A stretch of 64,000 bases of DNA from Macrophomina tecta (Eukaryota; Ascomycota; Dothideomycetes; Botryosphaeriales; Botryosphaeriaceae): positions 1,550,001 to 1,614,000 of the forward strand of contig JAKSGN010000043.1 in assembly GCA_024180945.1 (NCBI GenBank), written 5' to 3'. A model generated the notes under the pieces. It was not told where the DNA came from. It did not search any database and saw nothing but the letters and a program-made list of their open reading frames with translations. Positions 26,630-39,322 of this stretch are shown here, piece by piece. The number at the start of each line of letters is the position of its first letter. Within the stretch, counting starts at the first letter, position 1. Both the position numbers and the translations under genes were made by a program.

Positions 26630-27494
26630 GTGCGCGTGGTTGAGTGGGATACTGTGCATGGGTGTGGATTTGCAGCAGTAGGATGGAGGGAAATTTGGTA
26701 CCACAGAAACAGTTGGTCGATGATTGTTGGGATCGGCCTACGATGAGTTTAGCGTTGCATAGAGGATGACCTCTTTGAACGGTTGCGTCACTGGTCGGCG
26801 TTGATGGGAGACTTTTCTCTGTGGGCGTCTCAGGCACTGTCAATGTCATATTGCAGTCAAGAGACTGACTTGAAGGGTTACGAGCTCGATGAATTGACGA
26901 GGCGGGGCCACTGTTATACCTTAAATGCGCGCGAGCGCCGGCAAGAGATCACGCATTCATATCATTCTTGTGCATAAGGACATCCCGAGGCGCGTTGCTG
27001 ATTCCGTTCCCTGTACTAGCATCGGGCATAATCACACGGGATTGACGCAACCTGGCAGGTGAAAATGTTCGCGAGATATGTCATACACGTCCACACAAAC
27101 GCGTATACCTGTCTGTCATTGCGATCATTCTCTTATTGCAAGGCCTGAAGAGGATGAGGCGATGGCACGAAGAGGGGAAGAAAGCCAGCAGCGCATTGCC
27201 TATACTAAGTCCAGTTTTCTTTCCATCAATCTGGAGAGACCATTCCTAAGATTTCCTGTGGATTCAAGAAATGTTGGGCGGACGAAGGTGGTGCGAGCGA
27301 GGCCCGCCCGGGAGGTTAGGCACCTTCCTCTGAAGCATCGCTTCCAGCCCACAAAAGTTGCCCGATCCCACAACCCTCACATTTCTTGTTTAATCCATAC
27401 CTCGACTGCTTCTTCCTTTTCAATTACACCGCGAATTCACCTCTGCCTTGTTCTTGGTACTACGCTCCCTTCACCGCCGCTCCCGGTGCTAAAT
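26630..27494. other. Intergenic, upstream of MER3
   Basis: About 865 bp between two genes on the same strand. An open frame begins at 27078 and runs into the MER3 first exon, but its upstream part shows no conserved sequence, so I treat it as 5' UTR. Nothing else is recognisable. Confidence 0.45.
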
Positions 27495-30400
27495 ATGGAC
27501 AACGAAATCTTCTCTATGCTGGACGGCCGGGAAACCCGAATGCGTCAGCATGACAACGGCTACTTCACTCAGTCTTCGCAATTATCCTTTAAGAGACCCC
27601 AGAAAATTCCGCATAGTCAGGAAATTCTGCAATATAGCTCGTACACGTCACAACCTCCCGCCAGCAGAGGCCATGCCGTCCCATATGCCGACTACGACTA
27701 TGACGGATTTGGTGTTGGTGGTGGTGAGATACCTTTTGGTTGTTTCGGTGAGCCAATGCAGTACTGGTAGAAATTTGCCTCGCTGACTTGGCCAGACCAG
27801 GCGTGCCTTCGCCAGCCAGATGATGATCGCCGGAGACAGGCACGGGAGGGCCGTGCAAGGCTCTCGCTGCCGCCTGTAACGAACAGTCAGCAATACATCC
27901 AACCAGCAAGCATAAGCGGGATTTTGGAACCTGATCGGAGAAGTAGATTGCCCCAGGCCGACAGATTTCGGAAAGACTTGGCCAGCTGACACTGCATAGG
28001 TCGGATGAAAGCGTATCAACAGGTGCCCGGACATCGCCAACTCTCTGCTAGTCGTTACCAAGCAATGGTCCAGTTCAGTTCCTCTCCCAGATCCTTACCA
28101 TCCAGTCCGACGATGCGCATAAGTCAGGCACGAGTCACAACAACGCAGGCAACCCAACCGCGGGCCTCTCAAAGGCGATCGTACCAACGTATCCCGCTGC
28201 AAGAATGTCGAGACAGTGACAGCAGTGATGGGATCTTTGTGAGAGATAGCCGGACAGACCTTTTCCAGCCTGACTTCATTGGTGCCGAACAGACGCAGCA
28301 GCGTCAAGGCTCTGGCATGCCTTTGGTTCAAGGTATCCAATTGGTATCTACTCATGATTTACCAGATCGATTTCGCACCGTGTTTCCGTTCCCAGCTTTC
28401 AACATTGTCCAGTCAAAATGCTTCAACGTCGTCTACGGCACGAATGACAATTTCGTAGTCAGCGCACCGACCGGTAGTGGGAAAACTGCCATCTTTGAGC
28501 TTGCAATCCTGCGACTGATCAATGGCTTTGCCAGTGGTTCATTCAAGGCTATCTACCAAGCACCCACCAAAGCACTGTGTTTTGAGCGTCAAAGGGATTG
28601 GGAGAATAAATTCAAGCCCTTGGGCCTGAAAGTCAGAGAGCTCACGGGCGACACTGCAAGCGAGCACATGCATGACGTCCAGACAGCTGACCTCATCATC
28701 ACTACGCCGGAGAAGTGGGACAGTATGACACGTAGATGGAGGGACCATGAGCGCCTGGTTCAAATGGTGAAGCTGTTTCTCATTGACGAGGTTCACATCT
28801 TGAAAGAGGACCGTGGTGCTACACTTGAGGCGGTTGTATCTCGCATGAAGACCGTCGGAACGGACGTTCGGTTTGTCGCTTTATCCGCTACTGTGCCGAA
28901 CTTTGGGGACATTGCAGCATGGCTGGGGAAGGATTCTAAGAATCAGTATTTTCCCGCTCCCACGGAAAGATTCGGCGAAGAGTTTCGACCGGTCAAGCTG
29001 CAGAGGCATGTCATCGGTTTCGGAAGCGGCGTCGGCAATCAAAGTGAATTTGCTTTTGACCAACTTCTTGACAAAAAACTGCCCGGCATCATTTCCAAAT
29101 ACTCACAGAGGAAGCCTATCATGGTCTTTTGCTTCACGAGGAAGTCTTGTGAGCTGACTGCGAAGTACCTTGTCGATTGGTGGATCGAAAGTAGCCCGCA
29201 GCAAAGGTATTGGGAGCAACCCAGGCGGCTGCCTACTTTTGAAGATGCGACGCTACGGAACTGCACTACCTACGGAGTTGCTTTCCATCATGCAGGGCTC
29301 TCGCTGAATGACAAGCAGTCAGTGGAGAGAGCTTACCTGGCGGGTGAGCTCAATGTCATCTGCTGCACGTCAACCCTCGCAGTCGGAGTCAATCTTCCTT
29401 GCCACTTTGTCATCATCAAGAACACTGTCACCTACATACATCCTACCATTAGGGAGTGCTCAGATCTCGAGATCATGCAGATGCTGGGTCGAGCTGGACG
29501 CCCTCAGTTTGATGACAGCGCAGTGGCCGTGATCGTAACGAGGAATGAGAAGGTGAGGCGTTACGAGATGATGGTGTCTGGGAAGGAAGTTCTGGAAAGC
29601 CGGTAAGCCAGGTGTCCCTCTCATGCTGTTTCATGGTTCTATCATGCTGATTTTACACAGTCTACACTTGAATCTTGTCGAACACCTAGTGAGTACCATC
29701 CCATATAGATCGACGACTACACACTAACATGCAAAGAATGCTGAGATTGGACTCCGTACCATCACCAACATTGCCACCGCAAAACACTGGCTAAGCAGCA
29801 CATTTCTTTATGTCCGTCTCCAAGTTAACCCCAATCATTACAAGATCGAGGGAGATGTCCCGGGGAGCACTCTGGAAGAACGTCTGGAGCGAATTTGCAG
29901 TCGCGGCTTTGAGCTCCTGAGATGCTGTGACCTTGCAGAAGGAGATGATACGGTTAAAGTAACCGAGTACGGGGATATCATGGCACGCTATTCCGTGTGC
30001 ATTGAAACCATGCAAAGATTCATTGCACTTCCACCGCAAGCGAAGCTATCAGAGATTGTAAGATGACCCTCGCCTCTAAAAATGCAAGAATTCTGACACT
30101 TTCGCAGCTCACAGCACTTGCAACCGCCAGCGAGTTCAGTCAAATCAGGTTCCGCCAAAATGAGAAAGCTTTTTACAAGCTTATCAACACGGCCCCATCC
30201 ATCAAATTCCCAATCCCAGTTAATCTGGATCAGTCGCCACAGAAAATCTCGCTGATCATCCAATCAATCCTTGGTGACACTGATCCTCTGGTCGATGAGA
30301 GGTTTGTTCGACAACGAACTCAGCTTAACCAAGATGTCGTCTCCGTTTTCCAGCATACCCGCCGCTTAGTCCGCTGCATTGTCGACTGCGCTATTCACAG

Positions 30401-32552
30401 GAAAGACTCGGTGATGACCCGGAACGCATTGTCCCTTTCGCGGAGCCTATATTCCAGGGTCTGGGATGACTCACCCTTGACCATGAAACAACTGGAGTCT
30501 ATCGGATCTGTTGCCGTGCGAAAGCTGGTCAATGCTGGGCTTAGAAGCATTGATGATCTGGAATTTGCTGAACCACAGCGCCTGGAGACCATTCTGGGGA
30601 AGCACCCTCCATTTGGCTCCACATTGCTTGCGAAGATTATCGACTTCCCAAAACTTCGCGTCTCGCTCAAGCAACTGAGGGGCTTTGTGAGTTGAAGCCT
30701 GCGGTATTAATATGTAGGAATACTGAGCAAGTTCCAGGAAAAGAGATCTGCACAATCGGTTGCCATTAACCTCAAGGCGGAGATCGGATTCATCAATGAT
30801 AAGCAACCTATAATGCTCGGAAGAGGTGCATTTAGAACCCCTCTATTTGTCTGTTTTATGGCCGAGACGTCTGATGGGAAAATGGTACACTTCCGGCGCA
30901 CCAGGTACGCTTGGGATCCAAAACTTTGCTCGCTAATGCTGACATATAATAGTGCAGCAAAGCTCGGAAAAGGGCAAGAGGTACTGTTCTCAGCTGAACT
31001 GACGAGCCAGGGCCAGGTTGTTGCCTGCTACGTAATGTGCGATGACCTAGGTTTGTTGTGCTTTATTGAAATCAATAGCCCAGATATTGACCAGGAAATA
31101 GCTGGGACGATGAAACAGGCCACTGTCCAACCCGAAATACCAGCCCATCTTCAAGCACATCTACGGATGAACATCTCAAAGCGACGCATGGAAAACGCGA
31201 ATCAAGATCTTCGGAAAAGTCTTAGTCTTGAGAGCGATGAATTTGGCGACGGCGGTCTGGGTGACTCCGATCTTGAGGGAGCAATTGACACAGGTGGTTT
31301 TGTGGACATTGACAAATTCTCGCTGTCTCGGCCGCTGGTTGCTCCCAATGATTTCCAGCGCCCTCAGCAATCGACCCTGAAAATTGGCGCGGATGGTGGT
31401 TACACCAAGCAAACATCCGGAACGCAACCTGAGGTCGACGGGTGCGGGAAACCGAAGAGACTGGAAAACGGGAAGTGGGCGTGCAACCACAAGTGCAAGG
31501 ATAAGCAAGCTTGCAAGCACTTGTGCTGCAAAGAAGGCATGGACAAGGCCCCCAGTGCTCGCAGGCAAGCGAAGACCACCGGCCCAGACCCCGGCAAAAG
31601 TACGCAACACGGAAGAAAAAGTCCTAATAATAAAAGGTTCATTACGGGCCAAAAGACACAGACCAAACTCAATCCCAGCAGGAACGGTCTGGATACGGGA
31701 TTAGGAACATTGCGGAAGGTCGAACGCCTGGATCTCACAGGGACAGATAGCCAACCTGCGACCCAAGCACATAAGGGGGATGAGAAACTTCGGGCCGAGG
31801 CGAAGCGCGCCCTGCTTGAAACTACCCCTGTTTCATTGGAGATCTCCAATAAGAGAACAAGGCATTCCTACGAAAGTGGTCAACCATCGCGACTATCACT
31901 TCTCCAGAGCGAGAAAGAAGAGCAAGCGGCGAATTCGCCTATCACAAGTGACGACGACTATAGCGGACCTATTGAAGACATGGCCACAACTCAGCCCTAC
32001 AGCAACATGAATAGCTCAAGCTACCCTCATCAGAATGATGACGAATTCATGTTTTATGGGGACGGAGACTTATTTGCGGACATGATGGCTGGTGTCGCCT
32101 TCTTGGACCAGAACCCCGACCCGCACACCGCGAAACGGAGGTCGCTGCATCCGCAAGACCCAGTCAAGGCACCAAATACAGCACTACCAAAAGACCCAGC
32201 GCCTCGAAAACAGAAGACTCCCTCCCTTGCTCACAGCAGGTCATGGTCTCCTGAACATCCACCCGCACCGCTCAGGCCAGTCCAGGAGAGGTCAAACACC
32301 ACCACACCCACACCAAGCAGCGCCGGTCGCGACTCTGTAATTTCGCACCGGATTCCAAGGAAGCCTCTTCGAGGGTTGGATACAGCATCAGTACGGTCGG
32401 AATCTACGTCTTCCAGCAGACTCCGCGTCATGAACCCTGACCCCGACCCGCTTTCTCCTGAAGAGCCTTCGCCGAAGGCGTTGCCGCCTGGACTGGAGGA
32501 TGTCGACCCTTGGCTCATCCAGGAATTTGCGGCCTACGTCAATTTCACTTGA
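27495..32552 (+). CDS. MER3: Meiotic ATP-dependent DNA helicase Mer3/HFM1
   Basis: Ski2-like superfamily 2 helicase that extends recombination intermediates and promotes crossover formation in meiosis. Proposed exons are 27495-27723, 27796-27852, 28000-29602, 29661-29688, 29737-30057, 30108-30686, 30738-30904 and 30953-32552, in phase throughout, giving 1527 residues. The first two junctions are the least certain. Walker A APTGSGKT is at about residue 250, then the DEVH box (LIDEVHIL), motif III LSATVPN and motif VI QMLGRAGRPQFD. A winged helix and Sec63 domain follow. A C-terminal Cys/His cluster (CGKPKRLENGKWACNHKC... CKHLCCKEG, about 1157-1190) is the zinc finger known in Mer3 homologues. 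The last 360 residues are low-complexity and poorly conserved. The 48-bp intron 30905-30952 is in frame. Its presence implies a sexual cycle, current or recent. Confidence 0.93.
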
Positions 32553-33313
32553 AGGTGTCTACTCGGATTCTGAACGGCCTCTTCTTCCTTTTCTGGCGGC
32601 TGTATTACTAAAAAAACATGTTACGGTGATTGGGCTGCGTAGCTTTCTTTGCTATGGATCCAAGTCGAATCTTCCGGGTGTTACGGGAGAAATAAAAAAA
32701 ACCACATTTTTCTAGGGGCTGACGGATATGACGGAATGGGTGCTTATTGTGGCGGACTGTTTTGCTGGGTTGGGATAGCACCGCTAGAGCGCGGAACCGG
32801 CCGGCTGGCCGGTCGAGGAGTATTATCGCGGAATTGCGTGAGGCGGAAATATTGCTTGGAACGGTATATGGGTGTCACAAAGGTCGTGGCACGTAATGTG
32901 GCTATTTGCTCTTATGGGTGGACATAACGGTCGGAGAGTCGCTAATGGGAAGGACGAGCTCAAGCTGGACGCGGTGTACTCTGTATGATTAGGACGAAGC
33001 TTCGACGGGGAGCGTGGGATGGAGTAAGGCATCTGAATTGCTGAATAAATGCTGTAAATGCTGTGCACTATTTGTATGAAGGCACTTTGCGTGCATTGGG
33101 AGGAGTCGTGGTGTTCGGTGTGAGGGAGGCGACGAAATCATGGCAGGTGACACGTGATGGCGGGTGTGGCTTGGCGCAGGCCGCATCATCTGCAACGCCA
33201 ACCAAGCTACACCTCGAGCTTCAGTGCCATCATCATAACCCCCCAACCCGCCATCCTCGACCCATCAGGATTCTCCTCCCGAGGACCATCCTGACCTCCG
33301 TACCGTCGCCATC
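32553..33313. other. Intergenic, upstream of V-ATPase subunit a
   Basis: About 760 bp with no supported gene. It contains the MER3 3' UTR (AATAAA near 32690) and the VPH1 promoter. The last 100 bp is C-rich, as often seen before fungal housekeeping start codons. Confidence 0.45.
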
Positions 33314-36133
33314 ATGGCGCCACCCAAGGACACGTTGTTCCGCTCGGCGGACATGTCCTTGACCCAGCTCTACATTTCCAATGAAATCGGGCGAGAGGTC
33401 GTCAGCGCTCTGGGAGAGCTTGGCGTCATGGACTTCCGCGATGTGAGTCATGCTTGGGATCCTGCTCGAGATGAAGCGAAGGCCTACTGGTACGAGGATG
33501 GTTGTTCGCTAATGAGTTGTGCGTATAGTTGAATGCCGAGACGACCGCCTTTCAGCGCACCTTCACCCAAGAGATCCGCAGGCTCGATAACGTGGAGCGT
33601 CAGCTGCGTAAGCATATTCACCGATCAGTTCAGCGGCGAACAGGGGGATATTGATGAGAGTGTTAGGCTACTTCCACGCCCAGATGGATAAGTCGAGCAT
33701 CCCGATGCGGTCGATCTACGAGTTCAACAACACCCTGGCTGCGCCTTCGGCCTCGGAGATCGACGAGCTCTCCGACCGCGCACAGAGCTTGGAAAATCGG
33801 ATCGCGTCGCTGAACGAGAGCTACGAGACGCTGAAGAAGCGCGAGGTCGAGCTCACCGAGTGGAGATGGGTGCTAAGAGAGGCTGGTGGCTTCTTCGACA
33901 GGGTATGATATGGGAGACATCTTGGTTATGGCAGCATCAATTGACGTGGACGCAGGCCCGCGGCCAGACCGACGAGATCCGCCAGTCTATGGACGACGAG
34001 GACAACGACGATGCCCCGCTTCTCCAGGACGTCGAACAACGCGGTCAGAACGGCGATATGGCCGGCGAGCGCTCTTTCTCTGTCATGAACATCGGCTTCG
34101 TTGCTGGCGTCATTCCAAGGGACAGGATTGCTGCGTTCGAGAGGATCCTCTGGCGTACGCTCCGTGGTAATCTTTACATGAACCAGTCTGAGATCCCTGA
34201 GCCAATCATCAACCCGGAGACCAACGAGGGTATCAACAAGAACGTCTTCGTCATCTTCGCCCACGGCAAGGAGATCATCGCAAAGATTCGTAAGATCTCT
34301 GAGTCCCTCGGCGCCGACCTTTATGCCGTCGATGAGAACAGCGACCTCCGTCGCGACCAGATCCACGAGGTCAACAGCAGGCTGAATGACCTGACTGCTG
34401 TCCTGAGGAACACCAAGCAGACACTCGACGCGGAACTTACGGCGATTGGCCGTAGCTTGGCTGCTTGGATGGTCATTATCAAGAAGGAGAAGGCTGTTTA
34501 TCAGACACTGAACAAGTTCTCCTATGATCAGCAGCGCAAGACGCTGATTGCTGAGGCTTGGGCTCCCACGAATTCTCTCGCTTTGATTAAGTCGACTCTA
34601 CAGGACGTCAATGACCGTGCTGGCCTGTCTGTGCCCACCATCGTCAACCAGATCAAGACGACGAAGACGCCGCCGACCTACATCAAGACTAACAAGTTCA
34701 CGCTCGCCTTCCAGACCATCATCGATGCCTACGGTACCGCCAAATACAAGGAAGTCAACCCTGGTCTCCCCACTATCGTCACGTTCCCCTTCCTCTTCGC
34801 TGTCATGTTTGGTGACTTCGGTCACGGTTTCATCATGACTCTTGCCGCCGTTGCAATGATCAAGTGGGAGAAGCAGCTCTCTCGCAGCAAGCTAGATGAG
34901 CTGTTTAGCATGGCTTTCTTCGGACGTTATATCATGCTTATGATGGGTATTTTCTCCATGTACACCGGCCTGATCTACTGCGATGCTTTCTCTAAGCCAC
35001 TGCCCTTCTTCAAGTCCATGTGGGAGTGGCCCGAGAACTTCAAGGCTGGAGATTCGGTTGAAGCTCACCGCGTTGAGGGCCACACCTACCCATTCGGTCT
35101 GGATCACAGATGGCACGACACGGAGAACGACCTTCTCTTCTCCAACAGTTACAAGATGAAGCTTAGTATTCTACTCGGTTGGGCTCACGTAAGTTCTTGT
35201 TCTCATACTGGAAGAAAACCACTGACAGCAACTTAGATGACCTACTCTCTCTGCCTTTCCTATGTCAATGCCAGGCGTTTTAAGTCTCCCATCGACATCT
35301 GGGGCAACTTCATCCCGGGCATGATCTTCTTCCAGTCTATTTTTGGTTACCTCGTCTTCGCCATTGTCTACAAATGGTCGACCGATTGGTACGCTATCGG
35401 TCAGAACCCTCCGGGTCTGCTCAACATGCTCATCTACATGTTCCTTTCTCCTGGTACCATTGAGGATCCCTTATACAATGGCCAAGGTGGCCTTCAGGTC
35501 TTCTTGCTTTTGCTGGCCGTTGTCCAGGTTCCCATCATGCTCTTCCTTAAGCCTTTCTACCTTCGCTGGGAGCACAACAAAGCCCGCGCCCACGGCTACC
35601 GCGGCATCGGCGAGAACAGCCGTATTAGCGCGCTCGACGACGATGACGAACATGGTCACCTGAACGGCGGCCGCGAGAGCTTTGGCGATGATGAGGAAGG
35701 CGTCGCGCTCATCAGTCAGGACGTTGGCGAGAGCTCTGAGCACGAGGAATTCGAGTTTAGCGAGGAGATGATCCACCAAGTCATCCACACCATCGAGTTC
35801 TGCCTCAACTGCGTCTCTCACACGGCCTCGTACCTGCGTCTGTGGGCGCTGTCGCTCGCCCACCAGCGTCTCTCCATCGTCCTCTGGCAGATGACTATTG
35901 GCATTGCCTTCGGCATGAGCGGCGCTGTCGGCATTATCGCCGTCGTCTGCCTGTTCTACCTCTGGTTCGTCCTCACCGTTTTTGTGCTCTGCATCATGGA
36001 GGGCACCAGCGCCATGCTGCACTCGCTGCGTCTGCACTGGGTCGAGGCCATGAGCAAGCACTTCATCGGCGATGGCGTGCCATTCGAGCCTTTCTCGTTC
36101 AAGACGCTCCTCGAAGAGGAGCCGGTCGAGTAA
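33314..36133 (+). CDS. VPH1: V-type H+-ATPase subunit a (Vph1)
   Basis: Largest membrane subunit of the vacuolar/endosomal proton pump. It forms the two half-channels beside the c-ring. Exons are 33314-33442, 33529-33607, 33667-33902, 33956-35188 and 35237-36133, giving 857 residues, close to yeast Vph1 (840). The soluble N-terminal half starts [20 protein letters not shown] (a conserved subunit-a opening) and holds coiled coils. The membrane half starts near [16 protein letters not shown] with eight helices. The essential Arg lies in [13 protein letters not shown] (about residue 759). The C terminus [21 protein letters not shown] is typical. Introns are 86, 59, 53 and 48 bp. I cannot separate a vacuolar (Vph1) from a Golgi (Stv1) isoform by sequence; filamentous ascomycetes generally have one gene. 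Confidence 0.96.
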
Positions 36134-36811
36134 GCGGGTTCTGCTTAGTCCACTAGTTTTCTCTTCGAGAGCGAGCCTTTTCCAGTCTGATTTCTTGAGT
36201 AAGCGGGTTCAGGGTTGGCCTGTGTAGAATAGCAGGGGGAGTGGGTGCGGCAGATGCGTGTATAGTCTGCTTGTGTTGCTTGTTGTATTAGATAGCACAA
36301 TCAAATTCGTAGGCACTGCGTGCCTTTCCAGTCCTTGGTCAATGAGACATGCGTCTTGTCATAACAACGTACCTAATGTTGATCTTCACCAATTCGATCA
36401 CCACGACTACCTTGGGAACATGATATGAGAAAATGGCTGTACTTTGTGAATGACTACTCATTTTCATCGCTCCTTTTTTTTTGCGTACCATGTAATTTCG
36501 CTGCTGCTGTGAGTCAGGAAAAGAAATAGAAACCTTTCCATGGGCTAAAAAAAAAAAAAAAAAAGAAAGAAAGAAAAGGAGCCAAGCGATGAGAAACAGC
36601 AACAAACGACTGCCCCACATTCCACTCATCCCAAAAACGGTTGTCCCCCGACCCCACCCAGCTTCTCCTATCGGTCTGGTTCCAGCATAAATTACACACT
36701 GCTCTTCTTCTTCTTCTTCCTCGTCGCCTTCGTCGAAAATCCTCTTCTCCCATCCTTTCATCAATATCTATCCCATATACCCATCTCTCGTGATCTCATC
36801 ATCCACCCGCC
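36134..36811. other. Convergent 3' region with simple repeats
   Basis: About 680 bp between the converging VPH1 and Nup98-96 stops. It holds an A18 run at 36547-36564 followed by GAAA repeats, and a TTC run near 36703-36719. A short CAC/CAA-rich stretch (36818-36845) belongs to the very end of the Nup coding sequence. No gene supported. Confidence 0.45.
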
Positions 36812-39290
36812 TCATCGACCACCACCACCAACAACAACAACAACAGCTCTCCAGTACTCCACGCCCACGCCCCTGCCCAGCCATAAGCTCGCCTCCTCTG
36901 TGATACTCATCTTGAGCAGACTCCTCCTCTGCTTCTCCAAGCTGCCGCTGCCCTCCATATTCTCGTCAGCGTCGGCAGTTGCCGCACGCTGCTGCCGGTG
37001 CTTGAACCCCTCGATGACGGATCGCGCAATCTCCTTCAGCGCGGCGCGCTCGACAACCTCGCGGGTGCGTAGCTGTGGGGCCAGGGCGGCCAGGGCGGAG
37101 GCGAGGCGCTGCAGGATGGCGGACTCGTTGACGTCGTCGGCGGCGGGGCGGGTGCTGACGGCGATAACGCCAGAGCCGGCGGTGCCAGGGCGGGCGGGGC
37201 TGGTGGACGCTGCATTGTTGTTGTTGTTATTGCTGCTGGCACCCGTATTGGGGTGCGACAGGCCGTGGTGGGAGCGGAGCAGGGCGAGGTAGTCGGCGTA
37301 GACGGCGCCGCCGGACGCCCACTCGATGACGTCCTTCTCGGGGGCTCCCGCGAAGCCGGCGAGGAGGGTGGCCAGCATGTCAAGGTCGGCGGCCGTGTTG
37401 GCGACGACAGCGGCGGGCGCGACGGCGCGGCAGAGGACTTCGTGCGCGGCGGCGAAGTTGTGGGCCGAGAGGAGGTACTGCACCTCGCGGACAGGGTCGC
37501 CCAGGACGGCGCGCGCGTGCTGGGCTTTGGCGGCGTAGACCCAGCTGGGTGCAATGCGCAGGGCGGTGGTGAGATGGGCGAAGGTGGCATCCGACGCGGC
37601 GTCCTCGCCGATGAGGCCGGCGTTGAAGGCCAGCAGGTCCTTAATGGCTGCAGCGCGGACTGCGTCGTCGGTGTGGTGGATGAGTACCCAGGTGGCATGC
37701 GTCCAGTGCTCAGGCGTGAGCAGGGGCAGGGAGAAAGTCTGGGTAAGGGCGTCGCTGATCTCGGTGATCTCGCGAGCGTTGAAGTGCTCACCGGGACGAG
37801 GGCCGTCATAGTCCATGTCGCTAGTCACAACCTCACGCGGGAGGATGTTTTTTGCGCGGAGAAGCGTCAAGAGCTGCCAGGATAGGCGAGCATTGACAGG
37901 GTTGCCGGTGGTGTTCTCTGGGGCGAGCATGTCCGCAACGGAGAATGTCACGTCGTCCTTGCGGTATGCCTTGTAAAGCTTAAGAAGACCCCAAAGGACA
38001 TCTTGACGCTCAAAGGGGCGAGGATCATCCCAGCCCATTTTGATACCTGCGCGGACAAACCAGGGAATAGGCTTTACCGTCTCATCACCCGTGCGAAGCT
38101 CATCCTCAAAGCGTTGTACCGCAAAGTCTATGAGTCCCTCCTCGGCCGTGTCAGGATCAACGCCATACCACAACCGCAAACCAAAGGCTTGCCGCCAATC
38201 CAGGCCAAAACGGGAGGATATGTGGACATCCTCGGCCCTGTTCTCTACAGCAGGCCCAGGAGCACCATCCGAAACAGAGAATTCACCTGAGAGAATAGTG
38301 TAAAGAGCACGAACGGAATCGCTCATCTCGGATAGCACATGCTGGGTCCGCCACTCCTCGAGCTGAGCAGCGATGGCTTCCCGAGAAGATGGTGCGCCCC
38401 CAATCTGGGCAACGAGTGTAGCAAGGCGGAAGTCTTTGCCTTCGATCAGAGCATCGCACGCCTCAGTAATGCTGTGGCTAGACAGGCGAGCGATGGCCTT
38501 CTCCTCTGCAGACTTAGCCAAGCGAGCCTGACGATCGGCATCAGCCGTGACGATCGACTTCCAGAAGTCGCTTAGCTTCATAGCCCGAATCTGGTTCTCG
38601 TAGGTTTCAATATCGTTAGGGACACCCTCCGGAATATCCTGCTCGCTAAGGCTGTCGAACAAAATACTTGCGAGCTTCCATATTTCCTGCTCGAATCTGC
38701 CCGCAGGTGTATCAATCGATACGGCATTGGCAAGGTCCGCAAACCTCATCTCAAGTGTCTCTGCACGAGGAGGCTCATCATCGGAACCGTCGATCAAGTT
38801 GGTGTTGTTCGGGCTAGCCTGCTCGACGATGGTTGTCGGCCAGACCTGAAAAGGGTCAGAGAAATCGCTATTAGATGTGGCTTGTGAAACTCACGTCTTC
38901 AGGTGTAGAGAACTTCGCAAACCTGACATCCTTGTGTTGACTGACGATGGAGTTCTTCAGGTTGGAGATGAAGTCATCCTGCAACCTAGGGGCATGACCC
39001 GCAGTGGTGTAGGTAAAGGTGCCGTCCAGTGCCCAGGTGGGCTTGAATGCTTCGTGGAAGGCCTTGTCAGCCTCGTTCGGATCGTCAAGTTCATCACCAG
39101 TCTTGGGTCGCTTTTGGTAGGGCCACTGTTCAACACCAATTTGTTCAGTATACTGTTCAATCTGCACTATGCTACGTACAAGTCAGGGGCGCGACGTCCA
39201 GCAGCCCCTGCTGATACCCAATCAAGATGCCAACCGGATCCGAAGGGAGATGCCAGACGCCATGCCCAAACCCAAAGGGAAGATGAGTGC

Positions 39291-39322
<32 letters not shown>

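Noticed and set aside
27078..27494. In-frame upstream extension of MER3
   Set aside because: No conserved sequence, and the ATG at 27495 is preceded by a pyrimidine-rich leader typical of a 5' UTR.
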